Shown here one piece after another: positions 1 to 10,263 of a stretch of DNA of 64,000 bases; within the stretch, counting starts at the first letter, position 1, and the number at the start of each line of letters is the position of its first letter. Source of the stretch: Oscillatoria princeps RMCB-10 (lineage in GTDB: Bacteria; Cyanobacteriota; Cyanobacteriia; Cyanobacteriales; Oscillatoriaceae); the NCBI GenBank assembly GCA_019359235.1, contig JAHHHT010000029.1:1-64000 (forward strand), written 5' to 3'. The position numbers and the translations under genes are program-made. The notes beneath the pieces are model-generated. The model made no database searches, was not told where the DNA came from, and saw only the letters and a program-made list of their open reading frames with translations.

Positions 1-3000
1 GTTTGGAATTGGGGTGAACGTTATCTCTGACGCACTCGCGCCCAACGCATTAAAACCCGCCATTGACTCAATCTGCCCTGTCTTAATATCCCCAGAAGCC
101 ATCAGGGTGACAGAACCCGCGTTTCCCTGAAATGAATAAGATAATAGCCTGCTATTACCAGTATCAATCCCACCGGCACTGCTATTGAGGGCGATATTTC
201 CCCCACTGCCGGTGCCCTCCGAATACGACCTGATGACACTTGTCTTAATATCCCCTGAAGCCGTCAGAGTGACAGAACCCCCATTCCCCTCCCATGAATA
301 AGAAATTAGCTGGCCCAAGGCAGTATCAATGCCACCGGCACTGCTATTGAGGGCGATATTCCCCCCACTGCCGGGGCCCAACGCATACGACCTGATTTCA
401 CCTGTCTTAATATCCCCATAAGCTGTCAGGGTGACTGAATCCCCATTCCCCTCACTTGAAGAAGAGTCTAGCACGCCCAAGGCAGTATCAATGCCACCGG
501 CACTGCTAGTGAGGGCGATATTCCCCCCACTGCCGGTGCCAAACGAATACGACGAGATGCCACCTGTCTTAATTTCCCCAGAAGCCGTCAGGGTGACAGC
601 ACCCCCATTCCCCTGACTTGAAACAGATGATAGCGTGGCACCGACAGTATCAATGCCATTGGCACTGCTAGTGAGGGCGATATTCCCCCCACTGCCGGTG
701 CCACTAGAATACGACCCGATTTCACCTGTCTTAATATCCCCAGAAGCCGTCAGGGTGACAGCACCCCCATCCCCCTGCTTTGAAGAAGAGCGCAGCGTGC
801 CACCGGCACTATCAATGCCATTGGCACTGCTATTGAGGGCGATATTCCCCCCACTGCCAGTGCCACCAGAAGACGACTCGATGTCACCTGTCTTAATATC
901 CCCAGAAGCCGTCAGGGTGACAGAACCCCCATTCCCCTGTGCGGCGCTTGAGTTGAGAGTGGCGCTGGCATTAATGGCACCGCCGCTGCTATTCAAGATG
1001 ATATTCCCCGCATTCTCATCAAAGATTTGACCTGTGCTGACCGGCTCGATAATCGTGATGTCCCCTGCGGCGCGTAGCGAAACGTCACCCCCACCTGATG
1101 TTGCAATCCCATAGGGAAGCTCGGTTGCGCCGCCTACCGTTACTCCCCCTTCGGGAGAGTCAAAAAACGCCCCGCCACTTCCTGCTATGGCCTCTAAATT
1201 GCTAACGCTTATGCGCAGCGGTTCCGCTGGCGAACCAAGAGCGCCGCTGTCTAATATGGATGTCTGTAAGAAAGCACTGCCGGCGGTTATTAACAAGTCG
1301 GCTGAGCTGCGCAGGATATTCCCTGTTGCGGCATTGACTGTGAGGGAGCCTGCCGTGTTTATATTGCTCAGGGTGATGTTGCCGACTTGTCCGAGCGTGC
1401 CCAATTCTATCACGATATTGCCGCTGCCGGCATTGAGGGCAGTCCCGGGTGCCATTGTCACGGAACCCGGGCCTGATTCACGATATTTCGGGTCAGCGCT
1501 GTTAGAGTTGGCTCGCAGTGCGATATCTCCGTTGCTTCCTGAGGTGTCGATGTCGGCGTTGATGTTGATGCTGCGACCGGCAATCAGTTCTAAACTGGTG
1601 ATTGAAGAGGTTTTTATGGGTTGGCTGACTGTAATGTCGTTGTGAGCTCCCAAGGTGACTTTCCCTGCGACAGTATTAATCTTCCCGGCATCGGATGTGG
1701 CGCTGGCGGCTGGGTTGGCACCGATTGGCTCGTCATTGCCCCCACCGGCTATCGTAATATTCCTCAACCCGCTGATATTTCCTGGGGATTGGCTGCCGGC
1801 ATAAGCATTTGTGGTGCGTTTCCCATCGGCACCACTCTCAGAAAAGTTATTCAGAAATCCCCGATAGATGATGTCACTCAACTGGCTGGTGATGGTAATG
1901 TCCCCCCCCCGCAATAAGCCCGAGGAATTGATGTTGCCTGTGATGATTGTACTGCTGGCTGTCAGGGTGACAGAACCCCCATTCCCCTCACTTGAAGAAG
2001 AGTCTAGCACGCCCAAGGCAGTATTAATGCCACCGCCCAAGGCAGTATCAATGCCACCGGCACTGCTATTGAGGATGATATTCCCCCCACTGCCGGTGCC
2101 CTCCGAATACGACCTGATGACACTTGTCTTAATATCCCCTGAAGCCGTCAGAGTGACAGAACCCCCATTCCCCTCACTTGAAAAAGAGTCTAGCCGGCCC
2201 AAGGCAGTATCAATGCCTCCGACACTGCTATTGAGGATAATATTCCCCCCACTGCCGGTGCCCTTCGAATCCGACCAGATGCTGCTTGTCTTAATATCCC
2301 CTGAAGCCGTCAGAGTGACAGAACCCCCATTCCCCTCACTTGAAGAAGAGTCTAGCCGGCCCCAGTCAGTATCGGCAGTATCAATGCCACCGGCACTGCT
2401 ATTGAGGATGATATTCCCCCCACTGCCGGTGCCATTAGAAGACGACTTGATGTCACCTGTCTTAATATCCCCTGAAGCCGTCAGGGTGAGGGAACCCCCA
2501 TTCCCCTGACTTGAATAAGAGGATAGCGATCCCAAGGCAGTATCAATCCCACCGGCACTGCTAGTGAGGGTGATATCCCCCCCACTGCCGGTGCCCAAGG
2601 AATCCGACCTGATGTCACCTATCTTAATATCCCCTGAAGCCGTCAGAGTGACAGAATCCCCATTCCCCTCACTTGAAAAAGAGGATAGCGTGCCCAAGGC
2701 AGTATTAATGCCACCGGCACTGCTATTGAGGATGATATTCCCCCCACTGCCGGTGCCCCACGAATCCGACCAGATGCTACCTGTCTTAATATCCCCTGAA
2801 GCCGTCAGAGTGACAGAACCCCCATTCCCCTCACTTGAAGAAGAGTCTAGTTCGCCCAAGGCAGTATCAATGCCACCGGCACTGCTATTGAGGGCGATAT
2901 TCCCCCCAATGCCGGTGCCGGTGCCAAGCCATGGCCATGTATTCGTGTAAAAACCTGAAGTAGCCCTGATTTCACCTGTCTTAATATCCCCAGCAGCCGT

Positions 3001-4326
3001 CAGGATAACAGAACCCCCATCACTCTCCAAAGAATAAGAGGACAGAGTGCCGGCGCTGGTATCAATGGCCCCACTGCGGCTTTCTAGGGCTATATTTCCC
3101 CCCGTGCCGGTGCCTCCATTATATGAAAACTGCTCGGTGCCTGATTCATCAGTAGTTGAGGTAATCTCACCCGATGCCGATAAAATCTCACCTGTTTTAA
3201 TGTCGCCCTCCGCACTCAGGGTGACATTCCCCCCATTCCCATCAACCGAACTGGAATCTACAGCACCGGCACTCGTATTAATCCCACCGGCACTGCTCAC
3301 AATCGCAATATTCCCCCCGGTGCCGGTGCCCCCGCCGGCGGCTGTCCGCAGAGAACCTGTTATAATATCTGATGTGGCATTCAAGGTAATCGCCCCGCCA
3401 TCCCCCGATTCCGAACTCGTGTCAATATTGCCGGCAGCTATCCCCCCTGATGCCGGGATTGTCACCCCAGAACCCGTCAGAGACACTTCCCCTGTTTCAC
3501 TCACACTCAGCACAGAGGCGTGGCCAAAATCAGGTCTGCCGGTGAGCAATTGCGGTAAAGAAAGAGGCTGTAGTACCGCCGGAACCTCCGCCCCTGTTAG
3601 CGCCGCCGGCTCGATGTCCAAACTCAGCAAATGCCCCTCTTGAGAAATCCGCACCGCACTGTCACCCGGCACTGCCGCAATGGTAATATTCCCCCCAGGA
3701 CTTGTCAGGGTGCCGGTGTTTATCACTGTCCCGCCCAACAGCGTTAGACTGCTCCCAGATGTTAAGGTTAAATTCCCCTCATTGACAATCGCCCCGGGCT
3801 GTGATACCGCAAAATTGAACGCACTCGGCGTCCCCACTAATATGTTATAATCATTGCTGCCAACCGCGTTAAACCAGCCCGCACCAAACCCGATGCCGGT
3901 GGCTGTTGTCGCCGTGAAGGATGCCGGCACGTTCAAACTGGAATTTGGGCCAAATAGGATGCCGGCGGGGTTCATCAGAAACAGGTTGGAATTGCCCCCC
4001 GTTACCTGAATTAACCCATTTATATAAGAGGCGTCGCCCCCAACTACCCGCCCCAGGATATTGCGGATATCGGGATTGCTGAGGAATTTGGCCGTCTCTC
4101 CAGAACTCAGGCCAAATTTCTGAAAGCTGTGGAAAAGATTCGCGCCATCGCTTGACAGGGAGCCCCCTTGGATGTTAAATGTATTTCCCTGGGGAGTGAC
4201 CGTTGTGCCGGTGCCGTCGGGTGCCGGTGTGACCGATTGGGCGAGTGCCGGTTTGGCAGAGGCAAGTGAGCCGAAAAAAGAAACAATAAGCAGCAACGAG
4301 CTCAATGAGCCGGCGGCGAAGTTCAT
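1..4326 (-). CDS. Filamentous-haemagglutinin-type two-partner-secretion exoprotein (TpsA-like), 3' end outside window
   Basis: A minus-strand frame opens at ATG 4326 and stays free of stops to base 1, giving at least 1442 codons. Residues 1-30 look like a signal peptide ending in PALAQ. About residues 32-150 carry the TPS/haemagglutination-activity signature: [14 protein letters not shown], then [20 protein letters not shown] and LFGPNSSL. Such domains guide export through a TpsB outer-membrane partner; none is in the window. The rest is low-complexity beta-helix-like sequence with repeats containing [17 protein letters not shown]. Units recur every 162 bp (54 residues), with markers at 79, 241, 403, 565, 727, 889 and again at 2125, 2287, 2458, 2620, 2782, 2977. 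A non-repetitive stretch lies at about 1030-1930. The likely role is a secreted or surface adhesin; the substrate is unknown. The long plus-strand frames here are antisense shadows of these repeats. Confidence 0.88.
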   Translation of the reverse strand, partial: MNFAAGSLSSLLLIVSFFGSLASAKPALAQSVTPAPDGTGTTVTPQGNTFNIQGGSLSSDGANLFHSFQKFGLSSGETAKFLSNPDIRNILGRVVGGDASYINGLIQVTGGNSNLFLMNPAGILFGPNSSLNVPASFTATTATGIGFGAGWFNAVGSNDYNILVGTPSAFNFAVSQPGAIVNEGNLTLTSGSSLTLLGGTVINTGTLTSPGGNITIAAVPGDSAVRISQEGHLLSLDIEPAALTGAEVPAVLQPLSLPQLLTGRPDFGHASVLSVSETGEVSLTGSGVTIPASGGIAAGNIDTSSESGDGGAITLNATSDIITGSLRTAAGGGTGTGGNIAIVSSAGGINTSAGAVDSSSVDGNGGNVTLSAEGDIKTGEILSASGEITSTTDESGTEQFSYNGGTGTGGNIALESRSGAIDTSAGTLSSYSLESDGGSVILTAAGDIKTGEIRATSGFYTNTWPWLGTGTGIGGNIALNSSAGGIDTALGELDSSSSEGNGGSVTLTASGDIKTGSIWSDSWGTGSGGNIILNSSAGGINTALGTLSSFSSEGNGDSVTLTASGDIKIGDIRSDSLGTGSGGDITLTSSAGGIDTALGSLSSYSSQGNGGSLTLTASGDIKTGDIKSSSNGTGSGGNIILNSSAGGIDTADTDWGRLDSSSSEGNGGSVTLTASGDIKTSSIWSDSKGTGSGGNIILNSSVGGIDTALGRLDSFSSEGNGGSVTLTASGDIKTSVIRSYSEGTGSGGNIILNSSAGGIDTALGGGINTALGVLDSSSSEGNGGSVTLTASSTIITGNINSSGLLRGGDITITSQLSDIIYRGFLNNFSESGADGKRTTNAYAGSQSPGNISGLRNITIAGGGNDEPIGANPAASATSDAGKINTVAGKVTLGAHNDITVSQPIKTSSITSLELIAGRSININADIDTSGSNGDIALRANSNSADPKYRESGPGSVTMAPGTALNAGSGNIVIELGTLGQVGNITLSNINTAGSLTVNAATGNILRSSADLLITAGSAFLQTSILDSGALGSPAEPLRISVSNLEAIAGSGGAFFDSPEGGVTVGGATELPYGIATSGGGDVSLRAAGDITIIEPVSTGQIFDENAGNIILNSSGGAINASATLNSSAAQGNGGSVTLTASGDIKTGDIESSSGGTGSGGNIALNSSANGIDSAGGTLRSSSKQGDGGAVTLTASGDIKTGEIGSYSSGTGSGGNIALTSSANGIDTVGATLSSVSSQGNGGAVTLTASGEIKTGGISSYSFGTGSGGNIALTSSAGGIDTALGVLDSSSSEGNGDSVTLTAYGDIKTGEIRSYALGPGSGGNIALNSSAGGIDTALGQLISYSWEGNGGSVTLTASGDIKTSVIRSYSEGTGSGGNIALNSSAGGIDTGNSRLLSYSFQGNAGSVTLMASGDIKTGQIESMAGFNALGASASEITFTPIPN
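79..1020 (-). repeat. Tandem 162-bp coding repeats, block B of the exoprotein
   Basis: At least six units with markers at 79, 241, 403, 565, 727 and 889, spaced exactly 162 bp, each encoding 54 residues. Units differ mainly in a short variable segment around the SSS/ESS residues. The frame is preserved throughout. Confidence 0.9.
1960..3000 (-). repeat. Tandem 162-bp coding repeats, block A of the exoprotein
   Basis: Markers at 2125, 2287, 2458, 2620, 2782 and 2977. Spacing is 162 bp except 171 (2287 to 2458, a small in-frame duplication) and 195 (2782 to 2977, a 33-bp in-frame insertion). All indels are multiples of three, so the frame is under selection. Confidence 0.88.
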
Positions 4327-5097
4327 AAGGTAGATACCCCGACTTGCACTTTTTATAATCTCTCTCACTCTACATAAAATTTTCACAATTGGCAAGAGCG
4401 CTCCCCGATTTTTCTGAAAGTATTTCGCTTCGGGGTGTTTCGCCCGCCTCACGACGTAGGGGGCCGGCCCACCTCTCGCGCCCCACACCCTACTTACTGT
4501 TGGCAATCTGCAATTTGCCGGTTCAGTCTTTGGGGTGCCGCACTCTCGCGCCCCACACCCTACTTACTGTTGGCAATCTGCAATTTGCGCTAAATAGGCT
4601 AGCACATAAAGCCGAATTTGTCAAGAAATTCTGCCGGCTTTATAACTTTAGGACTTGGGCAGCGAAACTTAATGTGGTGTGGGGTGGGTTACGCTATCGC
4701 TAACCCACCCTACAGATAGAGGCGCAAGCGTAAGGCAATCTGCAATTTGCGCTCCGGACTTTAGTGTAACTCGTAGCGTTCCCTCTTAGGGAACGCACCC
4801 TACCCCGGGCTCCAGAAACTGGCATACTATTGGTGAAAGCCACACCGGCAGGGAGCATCCCATTTTTGTAATCCCCCTCACCCCCAACCCCTCTCCCACA
4901 AGGGGAGAGGGGAGAATTCTTGATTTTTCCCCCCTCTCCCGACCTGGGAGAGGGGGGGAAGGGGGGGTGAGGGTGACAGTCTTTGCAAAAACGGGATGCT
5001 CCCCACCGGCAAGCAGAGGCTAGTATTGATTAGGCAACACTGAGGCCGCTTATGATGTTATTACTAAACAGCTAAAATAGTCTTGCGCTTACCCTGC
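4327..5097. other. Intergenic region, repeat-rich
   Basis: No convincing gene. It contains a direct repeat of about 46 bp (starting at 4473 and 4543, 70 bp apart; it begins CTCTCGCGCCCCACACCC and ends in CAATTTGC), half of a GCGTTCCC hairpin near 4770-4802, and a long palindromic element at 4851-5003. The upstream region of the exoprotein gene lies at 4327-4400. An ORF at 4389-4703 runs across the direct repeats and is rejected. Confidence 0.65.
4851..5003. repeat. Long palindromic MITE-like element
   Basis: Terminal inverted repeats: GGGAGCATCCCATTTTTG at 4851-4868 pairs with its complement at 4986-5003 with one mismatch. The interior continues the fold, with CCCTCACCCCC on the left and GGGGGTGAGGG on the right. 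No ORF inside. It probably folds into one long hairpin in single-stranded form. Confidence 0.8.
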
Positions 5098-5604
5098 ATG
5101 CCCAGCGATCTAATTTTGCGTTCCGCCACACCGGCAGACGTGCCGGCAATTTTCCGACTGATTCAAGCCTTAGCCAAATATGAAAACCTATCGCACGCCG
5201 TCACCGGCACCCCTGACGCCCTCAAAGAACACCTGTTTGGCGAGCGTCCATACGCCGAGGTAATCCTAGCAGAAAGTGCGGGAGAAATCGCTGGATTTGC
5301 CCTCTTCTTCCACAATTATTCCACCTTCCTCACCAAACCCGGCATTTATCTGGAAGACTTATTTGTTCTCCCCGAAAGCCGGCGGCAAGGAATTGGCAAA
5401 GCCCTCCTGACTTATTTATCTCAGCTAGCCGTTGCTCGCAACTGCGGGCGATTGGAGTGGAGCGTTTTGGATTGGAACGAACCGGCAATTTCTTTCTATG
5501 AGCGCTGCGGCGCAAAGATTTTGCCAGACTGGCGCATTTGCCGCCTTGCCGGTGACGACCTGACCCATTTAGCCTCCCAGGCGAGCGCATCCCAAATAGA
5601 ATAA
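5098..5604 (+). CDS. GNAT-family N-acetyltransferase (diamine/thialysine acetyltransferase-like)
   Basis: The 168-residue product transfers acetyl from acetyl-CoA to an amine, probably in the cytosol. The acetyl-CoA loop is RRQGIGKALL at about residues 98-107, preceded by the strand IYLEDLFVLPE. The tail SVLDWNEPAISFYERCGA is the typical GNAT motif B. The opening ATPADVPAIFRLIQALAKYE resembles the SAT2/thialysine acetyltransferase branch, which is a family-level inference and does not fix the substrate. ATG 5098 is preferred to an in-frame TTG at 5083 because homologous proteins begin just before LRSATPADV. The gene stands alone between repeats. Confidence 0.85.
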   Translation: MPSDLILRSATPADVPAIFRLIQALAKYENLSHAVTGTPDALKEHLFGERPYAEVILAESAGEIAGFALFFHNYSTFLTKPGIYLEDLFVLPESRRQGIGKALLTYLSQLAVARNCGRLEWSVLDWNEPAISFYERCGAKILPDWRICRLAGDDLTHLASQASASQIE

Positions 5605-5634
5605 ATCCGAACAATCCCAATTACAAACAAACAA

Positions 5635-5716
5635 GGTTTGTAGTTGGGCTTTAGCCCCACAGGTTTGTAATTGGGCTTTAGCCCCACAGGTTTGTAATTG
5701 GGCTTTAGCCCCACCC
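5635..5716. repeat. Triple tandem repeat containing GGGCTTTAGCCC
   Basis: Three near-identical 27-bp units, each with the palindrome GGGCTTTAGCCC. Further copies of the unit lie at about 21470-21525. Function unknown; no coding frame is conserved through it. Confidence 0.85.
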
Positions 5717-6268
5717 GTTTGCAGCAGTAGCCACTTAGATTAGAAAATTAGACATTGAGGGCAGGCGGGACGCCTGCCCTACGTCTATAACTCGTAGGAA
5801 TTGCGTTCCCTAGGACTATCATGTCCTAAATAAACTGTCTATTGCTATACAAACTGTGCCGGCTTAACTGGACAGTCCCCCAACCAACCAAAAACACCTC
5901 AACCACTCAAGACCCGAAAAAACTATAAAACTTATAAATGTTTTTCAAATCCTCTCTCCTTTCTTCCCTTGGCGCTCTTGGCGTCTTGGCGGTTTATTAA
6001 AAAAATAATTTTCACTCCTCCAGAACGAACCGCCATAACAGCAGTCATTTTGCACAGCAGACAGACGCACCGGCTCCCATCACAGGAATTGGGGAAACAC
6101 CGCAGTCCCGGAAAAATCCCCAAATCCCCTAATCCCGGCTCCATCCCCCGTCCCGCCGGCAACAGCCAAAGGCGTAGCCTGCCTGCCTTCGCCGGCGGAC
6201 ACAAGTTAAAGTTTAGCAACGGTTTATACAACGGATTCTGAAGACTTGTTAAATATAGTAAATTCCTC

Positions 6269-6297
6269 TTGCCATGTGCGCTGATTTTTTGATAAAA
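6269..6297 (+). promoter_or_regulatory. Candidate sigma-70-type promoter for the 68-residue protein gene
   Basis: TTGCCA at 6269-6274, a 17-bp spacer, then ATAAAA at 6292-6297, about 57 bp before ATG 6354. Both hexamers are one base or more from consensus. Confidence 0.35.
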
Positions 6298-6353
6298 CTA
6301 AGCATAACTGCTCATGCAGAGAAGTCCCAGGTAAAAAGTTTGAGAGGGTAATT

Positions 6354-6560
6354 ATGACTATTTGGCTCAACGAACAGATCGACCCGTGCGGTATCCTTCA
6401 GGCTTGCATAGCCTGCTGCAGTGAATCTCAGGCCCAAGAATGCCACGAGTCATTCGAGAGCAATTTGACCGATGGCCAGAAGGCAAGCGGTTGGATGGCC
6501 AGAATCCGCACGGTCAGTTCCTGGGATGACGTGCCGGCGAGCGCCTTGAAGCTTTGCTGA
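6354..6560 (+). CDS. Conserved small cysteine-containing protein, 68 aa
   Basis: Starts MTIWLNEQIDPCGILQAC and ends SWDDVPASALKLC. A GAGAGGGT ribosome-binding site lies directly upstream and a plausible promoter precedes it. The cysteine-rich start (C12, C18, C21, C22, C30) and the WDDVP...KLC ending match, from memory, a small hypothetical protein found widely in filamentous cyanobacteria. No function is known to me. No signal peptide or membrane segment is visible. The ribosome-binding site and coding-like composition argue for a real gene despite its size. Confidence 0.7.
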   Translation: MTIWLNEQIDPCGILQACIACCSESQAQECHESFESNLTDGQKASGWMARIRTVSSWDDVPASALKLC

Positions 6561-6759
6561 AAGCAGTGACTAGCAGCTAGCCGTCTAGAGTCAGCGGGCA
6601 ATTGCCAATCTCTAAAGCGCGGTCGCGGACAGGCGCGCGGTCAGCTGCTAGAAGCTCAATATCCGGTTGATTAATCTTCCTGTTCAACCGCCAAGACGAA
6701 TAGAGGGAAACAAAGCCAGAGAAATTAATGTAAAAAGATTAAACGGAAAAGAGAAAGCG

Positions 6760-7836
6760 TCAGTCTGCCGGAGGGGCTTGCTTGGGCAAGCGCAGCCGGT
6801 TCGACTGGATGGGCCCGAGGATCTGATTGAGCGAGCGGAGCTGCTCAGCTGTGCCCATGCAGATTAAGGAGTCTGCCGACATTAATTTCGTGTCGGCAGT
6901 CGGGCCACCGATTAGGGTGCCATCGGCGCGGCGAATCGCCAGAACCAGGGCACCGGACTGGGAGCGCAGCTTTGCGTCTCGCAGGCTTTGGCCCACATAA
7001 GGGCAGGTTTGCGGGTCAATGCGAAACTCTTCCAGATAGAAAGAGCGATCTGCGCCGGTGATAATGCCGTCCACAAAGTCCATCACTTGGGGTCTGAGCG
7101 CCGCAGCCGCCATGCGCTTACCGCCAGTGATATAAGGCGAGACGACAGCATCGGCACCGCCGCGCTGCAGCTTTTGCACGGCTTCTTCGGTACTGGCGCG
7201 GGCGATGGCCCGCACTTGAGGATTGAGCGTCTTGGCCGACAGGACAGTATAGAGATTTTCCGCATCAGAAGGCAGCGCCGCCACCAAGCAGACCGCCCGC
7301 TCAATGCCGACTTCCAGGAGGGTGGCGTCCAGGGTGGCATCGCCTTCAAAAGCAATGTAACCCAGCTGCTGAGCCACATGGATTTGTTCGGCGTCGGAGT
7401 CGATAGTCACAAACGGGATACCTTCTGCCTTGAATTCCAAGGCAATCTGACGGCCAGTGCGACCGAACCCGCAGAGAATGTAATGGCCAGATAAAGTGTT
7501 TATCAAGCGTCGCTGTCGCTGCAATACGATTCCTTGTTGAAAGTAGCCCTGAATCAGGGCTTCTGTAAATCGGTTGACGATATACCCGATGTTGACCACT
7601 CCCATCAAAATCAGGGCGATTGTAAACAAACGGCCCCGGTTCCCCAGAGGGCGAGTCTCTCCAAACCCAACAGTCGCCAGGGTGATCACCGTCATGTAAA
7701 GGGCGTCTACCCAAGGCCATCCCTCGACCAGGCAGTACCACAGTGTACCGAGTACAAGGATACCTAAAAAGGCGATCGCACCGGCAACCAGCTCGGTTTG
7801 GATGCGCCGATATTTCTGCTCAAGCGTCGAGTACAC
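6760..7836 (-). CDS. Two-TM potassium channel with RCK (TrkA-N/TrkA-C) domain
   Basis: A 358-residue inner-membrane channel. TM1 is at about residues 17-37; the pore loop holds the selectivity filter TVGFGE (55-60); TM2 at about 70-90. It is followed by an RCK domain with the nucleotide-binding loop GFGRTGRQIA near residue 123, then a TrkA-C region around residues 260-335. This is the one-pore, one-RCK layout of MthK/Kch-like channels gated by Ca2+, nucleotide or c-di-AMP; the ligand here is not evident. The filter reads GFGE where canonical channels have GYGD, as in many prokaryotic relatives, so strict K+ selectivity is unproven. The only upstream start is GTG 7836, with no clear ribosome-binding site. 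Confidence 0.88.
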   Translation of the reverse strand: MYSTLEQKYRRIQTELVAGAIAFLGILVLGTLWYCLVEGWPWVDALYMTVITLATVGFGETRPLGNRGRLFTIALILMGVVNIGYIVNRFTEALIQGYFQQGIVLQRQRRLINTLSGHYILCGFGRTGRQIALEFKAEGIPFVTIDSDAEQIHVAQQLGYIAFEGDATLDATLLEVGIERAVCLVAALPSDAENLYTVLSAKTLNPQVRAIARASTEEAVQKLQRGGADAVVSPYITGGKRMAAAALRPQVMDFVDGIITGADRSFYLEEFRIDPQTCPYVGQSLRDAKLRSQSGALVLAIRRADGTLIGGPTADTKLMSADSLICMGTAEQLRSLNQILGPIQSNRLRLPKQAPPAD

Positions 7837-8108
7837 CAGTTCTAGATTTTAGATTTTAGAATTTAGATTTTAGATTGAAAGGCTCCCCGATCTCACATCT
7901 TCTGGCAACAGCCGCGCTTTGTGCGGCGATGCAGCGCTGTCTCGCTTGACAGCTGACAGCTGATTGCAGCGCTGCAGCTGCGCCCCAAAGGAGGGATGGC
8001 AGCCACCAGATTGAGATTGTATTAAGCCGGAGAGAATGGCAGCTGGACTGACCTAAGATCGAGTGTAGTTGAACCCAGCTTCAGAATTCAGGAGAACAGG
8101 AGCAATCT
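7837..8108. other. Divergent intergenic region between the channel gene and argD
   Basis: Begins with four imperfect tandem TTTAGAT heptamers (7843-7877), a short-tandem-repeat type common in filamentous cyanobacteria. A GACAGCTGACAGCTGATTGC repeat follows near 7950. The ribosome-binding site of argD (AGGAGAACAGGAG) is at about 8090-8102. Confidence 0.6.
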
Positions 8109-9422
8109 GTGAGTCCAGAAACCCTGATTGAAAAGACACCTGTAGCCGCCGTTAGTGAAGCGGCTGTGCAGGAGCAGCCGGCACCGTTCAGTCCAGACAG
8201 CTTTGACAGCTGCGTAATGGCCACTTACGGGCGATTTCCCCTGGCCCTAGAGCGCGGTGCCGGCTGCCGCGTTTGGGACACGCAGGGGCGGGAATATCTC
8301 GACTTTGTGGCCGGTATTGCCACTTGTACCTTGGGGCACGCTCACCCAGCAATGGTGGAAGCGGTGACGCGACAAATTCAAACCCTGCACCACGTTTCCA
8401 ATCTTTACTACATCCCCCTGCAAGGCCAGCTGGCCCAGTGGCTCGTGGGGCATTCCTGCGCGGATCGGGTGTTTTTCTGCAACTCCGGCGCGGAAGCGAA
8501 TGAAGGGGCGATAAAACTCACCAGAAAATACGCCCACACGGTTTTAAACATCAAAGATCCGGTCATTTTGACGGCGCACGCCAGCTTCCACGGGCGGACT
8601 CTGGCCACCATTACCGCCACCGGCCAGCCAAAGTACCAGAAGCACTTTGACCCCTTGGTGCCTGGGTTCCACTACGTCCCGTACAACGATATTGAAGCGC
8701 TGGAAGCGGCGATCGCCGAGCTGGATAAAGACGAGCGGCGGGTTGCCGGCATTCTCCTGGAACCGCTGCAGGGTGAAGGCGGCGTCCGTCCGGGAGAACC
8801 CGCTTACTTCCAGAGGGTGCGGCAAATCTGCGACGAAAAGGGCATTCTGCTGATTTTGGATGAAGTCCAAGTTGGCATGGGGCGCACCGGCAAGCTGTGG
8901 GGCTACGAGAATCTGGGAGTAGAGCCAGATGTCTTTACCTCTGCCAAAGGACTGGGTGGGGGGATTCCCATCGGTGCCCTGCTGTGCAAGTCTTTCTGCG
9001 ATGTCTTCCAACCCGCAGATCACGCCAGCACCTTTGGCGGCAATCCCTTCTCCTGTGCCGTGGCGCTCGCTGTGTGCCAGACGCTGGAGCGGGAAAACCT
9101 GCTGGCCAATGTGCGGGAGCGGGGCGAGCAATTGCGAGCCGGTTTGTCTGCAATTGCAGACAAATTTCCCGACCGGATTGCCGAGGTGCGCGGCTGGGGT
9201 TTAATTAATGGCATGGAGCTGGGATCTTCTGAGGGGCCCGACAGCTCCGACAGCCAGCTGACCTCGATTGATGTGGTGAGAGCGGCGATGGCGGAGGGCT
9301 TGCTGCTGGTGCCCGCCGGCCCCACGGTGGTGCGGTTTGTCCCGCCGCTGACGGTCACAGCAGCTGAAGTAGACCGGGCTTTGCAAGCGGTTGAGCGATC
9401 GCTGGCAGTCCTGACAGAGTAG
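8109..9422 (+). CDS. argD: Acetylornithine aminotransferase
   Basis: This 437-residue PLP-dependent class III aminotransferase converts N-acetylglutamate 5-semialdehyde and glutamate to N-acetylornithine in cytosolic arginine synthesis. Visible landmarks are DFVAGIATCTLGHAHP near residue 68, FFCNSGAEANEGAIKL (phosphate-binding region), ILDEVQVGMGRTGKLW, and the PLP lysine K280 in SAKGLGGGIPIGALL. The C-terminal VVRFVPPLTVT is typical of the family. The GTG start at 8109 follows two close AGGAG-like sites. The N-terminal extension of about 35 residues before the aminotransferase core is usual in cyanobacterial ArgD. It converges on a pentapeptide-repeat gene 31 bp away. Confidence 0.93.
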   Translation: MSPETLIEKTPVAAVSEAAVQEQPAPFSPDSFDSCVMATYGRFPLALERGAGCRVWDTQGREYLDFVAGIATCTLGHAHPAMVEAVTRQIQTLHHVSNLYYIPLQGQLAQWLVGHSCADRVFFCNSGAEANEGAIKLTRKYAHTVLNIKDPVILTAHASFHGRTLATITATGQPKYQKHFDPLVPGFHYVPYNDIEALEAAIAELDKDERRVAGILLEPLQGEGGVRPGEPAYFQRVRQICDEKGILLILDEVQVGMGRTGKLWGYENLGVEPDVFTSAKGLGGGIPIGALLCKSFCDVFQPADHASTFGGNPFSCAVALAVCQTLERENLLANVRERGEQLRAGLSAIADKFPDRIAEVRGWGLINGMELGSSEGPDSSDSQLTSIDVVRAAMAEGLLLVPAGPTVVRFVPPLTVTAAEVDRALQAVERSLAVLTE

Positions 9423-9453
9423 GCAGCTCAGGGGAATCCCGGAGGTGGCAGCC

Positions 9454-10263
9454 CTAAGTGGGCGAATTTGAGCGATACAGGCTGGGTTGGGAAAAACTGG
9501 CGTAAGACGGCGCGGGCTGCGGCACGCCTGAGCGCGGCGAGTCGTGCCGGTAGCTCCCGCCTTGAGGGTCGATGTAGAGTCCAATCGCACCGTCGAGCCT
9601 GGCATTGGCCAGGTTTGCCCCACTCAAGTTCGCCCCACTCAGGTTGGCCCCACTCAGGTTGGCATTCAGCAAGTTGGCGGAACTCAGGTTGGCTCCAGCC
9701 AGGTTGGCGTCACTCAAGTCAGTGCCTACTAAGCGGGCGTCATTGAGGTCGGCATTGGAAAGATTCGCCCCCACCAGCTCAGCATGGCCGAGATTGGCTC
9801 CCCCCAGGTTAGCTCCGCTGAGGTTGGCACTGTTCAGTCTGGCCCCAATAAGGTTAGCGCCGTCCAAGTCAGCACCGCAGAGGTTGGCTTCTTCTAGTTT
9901 GGTATTGACAATATTGGCAAAACCCAGGTCCGCACCGCACAAGTTGGCTCTGTTGAGTTTGGCATCTAACAGGTTGATGCCCTCGGCGTCGATCCCCCGC
10001 AGGTCAGCACTCACCAAGTCCGCTGCTACCAAGTTGGCAAAACACATATCGGCACCGCTCAAGTTAGCGCCACTGAGATTGGCACCGTGCAGGTTAGCAA
10101 ACATCAACTTAGCACCACTCAGGTCAGCGCCGCTCAGGTTGAACTGAGCTAGGTTGGCCTCACTCAGGTCGCCCCCCTGACACTGTTTCGTTTGCAGCAA
10201 CCGTTTGACGTGGGCACTATTGGCTGCCATCGCTGTCTTAACCTGTGTGCTATTTCCTGCCAT
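9454..10263 (-). CDS. Pentapeptide-repeat protein (paralogue 1)
   Basis: 269 residues. About residues 34-225 are continuous A(D/N)LXX pentapeptides (GANLSGANLSGADM and similar), predicting a right-handed quadrilateral beta-helix of roughly 38 pentads. The N-terminus holds two related segments, GNSTQVKTAM and ANSAHVKRLL, so the second looks duplicated; CQGGDL then opens the helix. The C-terminal 45 residues are Ser/Pro-rich and non-repetitive. GGGAGAAAT precedes ATG 10263. There is no signal peptide. Pentapeptide proteins have varied roles and none can be assigned here. The gene at 11319-12122 encodes a close paralogue. The plus-strand frame 9605-10147 is its antisense shadow. Confidence 0.92.
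   Translation of the reverse strand: MAGNSTQVKTAMAANSAHVKRLLQTKQCQGGDLSEANLAQFNLSGADLSGAKLMFANLHGANLSGANLSGADMCFANLVAADLVSADLRGIDAEGINLLDAKLNRANLCGADLGFANIVNTKLEEANLCGADLDGANLIGARLNSANLSGANLGGANLGHAELVGANLSNADLNDARLVGTDLSDANLAGANLSSANLLNANLSGANLSGANLSGANLANARLDGAIGLYIDPQGGSYRHDSPRSGVPQPAPSYASFSQPSLYRSNSPT

Larger units (their letters stand above)
5605..6353. other. Intergenic region with several repeat families
   Basis: Contains three tandem copies of a 27-bp GTTTGTAATTGGGCTTTAGC unit (about 5635-5716), a GGCGGGACGCCTGCC palindrome near 5763, a MITE-family copy at about 5925-6020, and the candidate promoter of the next gene. ORFs at 5932-6241 on both strands cross the repeats and read as low-complexity, so they are not called. 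Confidence 0.6.

Noticed and set aside
79-3000. Regularly spaced repeats suggesting a CRISPR array
   Set aside because: The 162-bp repeats have no short-repeat/spacer structure and keep an open reading frame; no cas genes are present anywhere in the window.
431-3643. Several long plus-strand ORFs with repeated FPPLPVP and SPEAVRVT sequences
   Set aside because: They are the antisense reading of the 54-residue repeats in the minus-strand exoprotein, which is continuous, has a signal peptide and a TPS domain.
8247-9358. Minus-strand ORFs opposite argD, up to 195 codons
   Set aside because: Antisense shadows in GC-rich coding DNA; argD has the clear family match.
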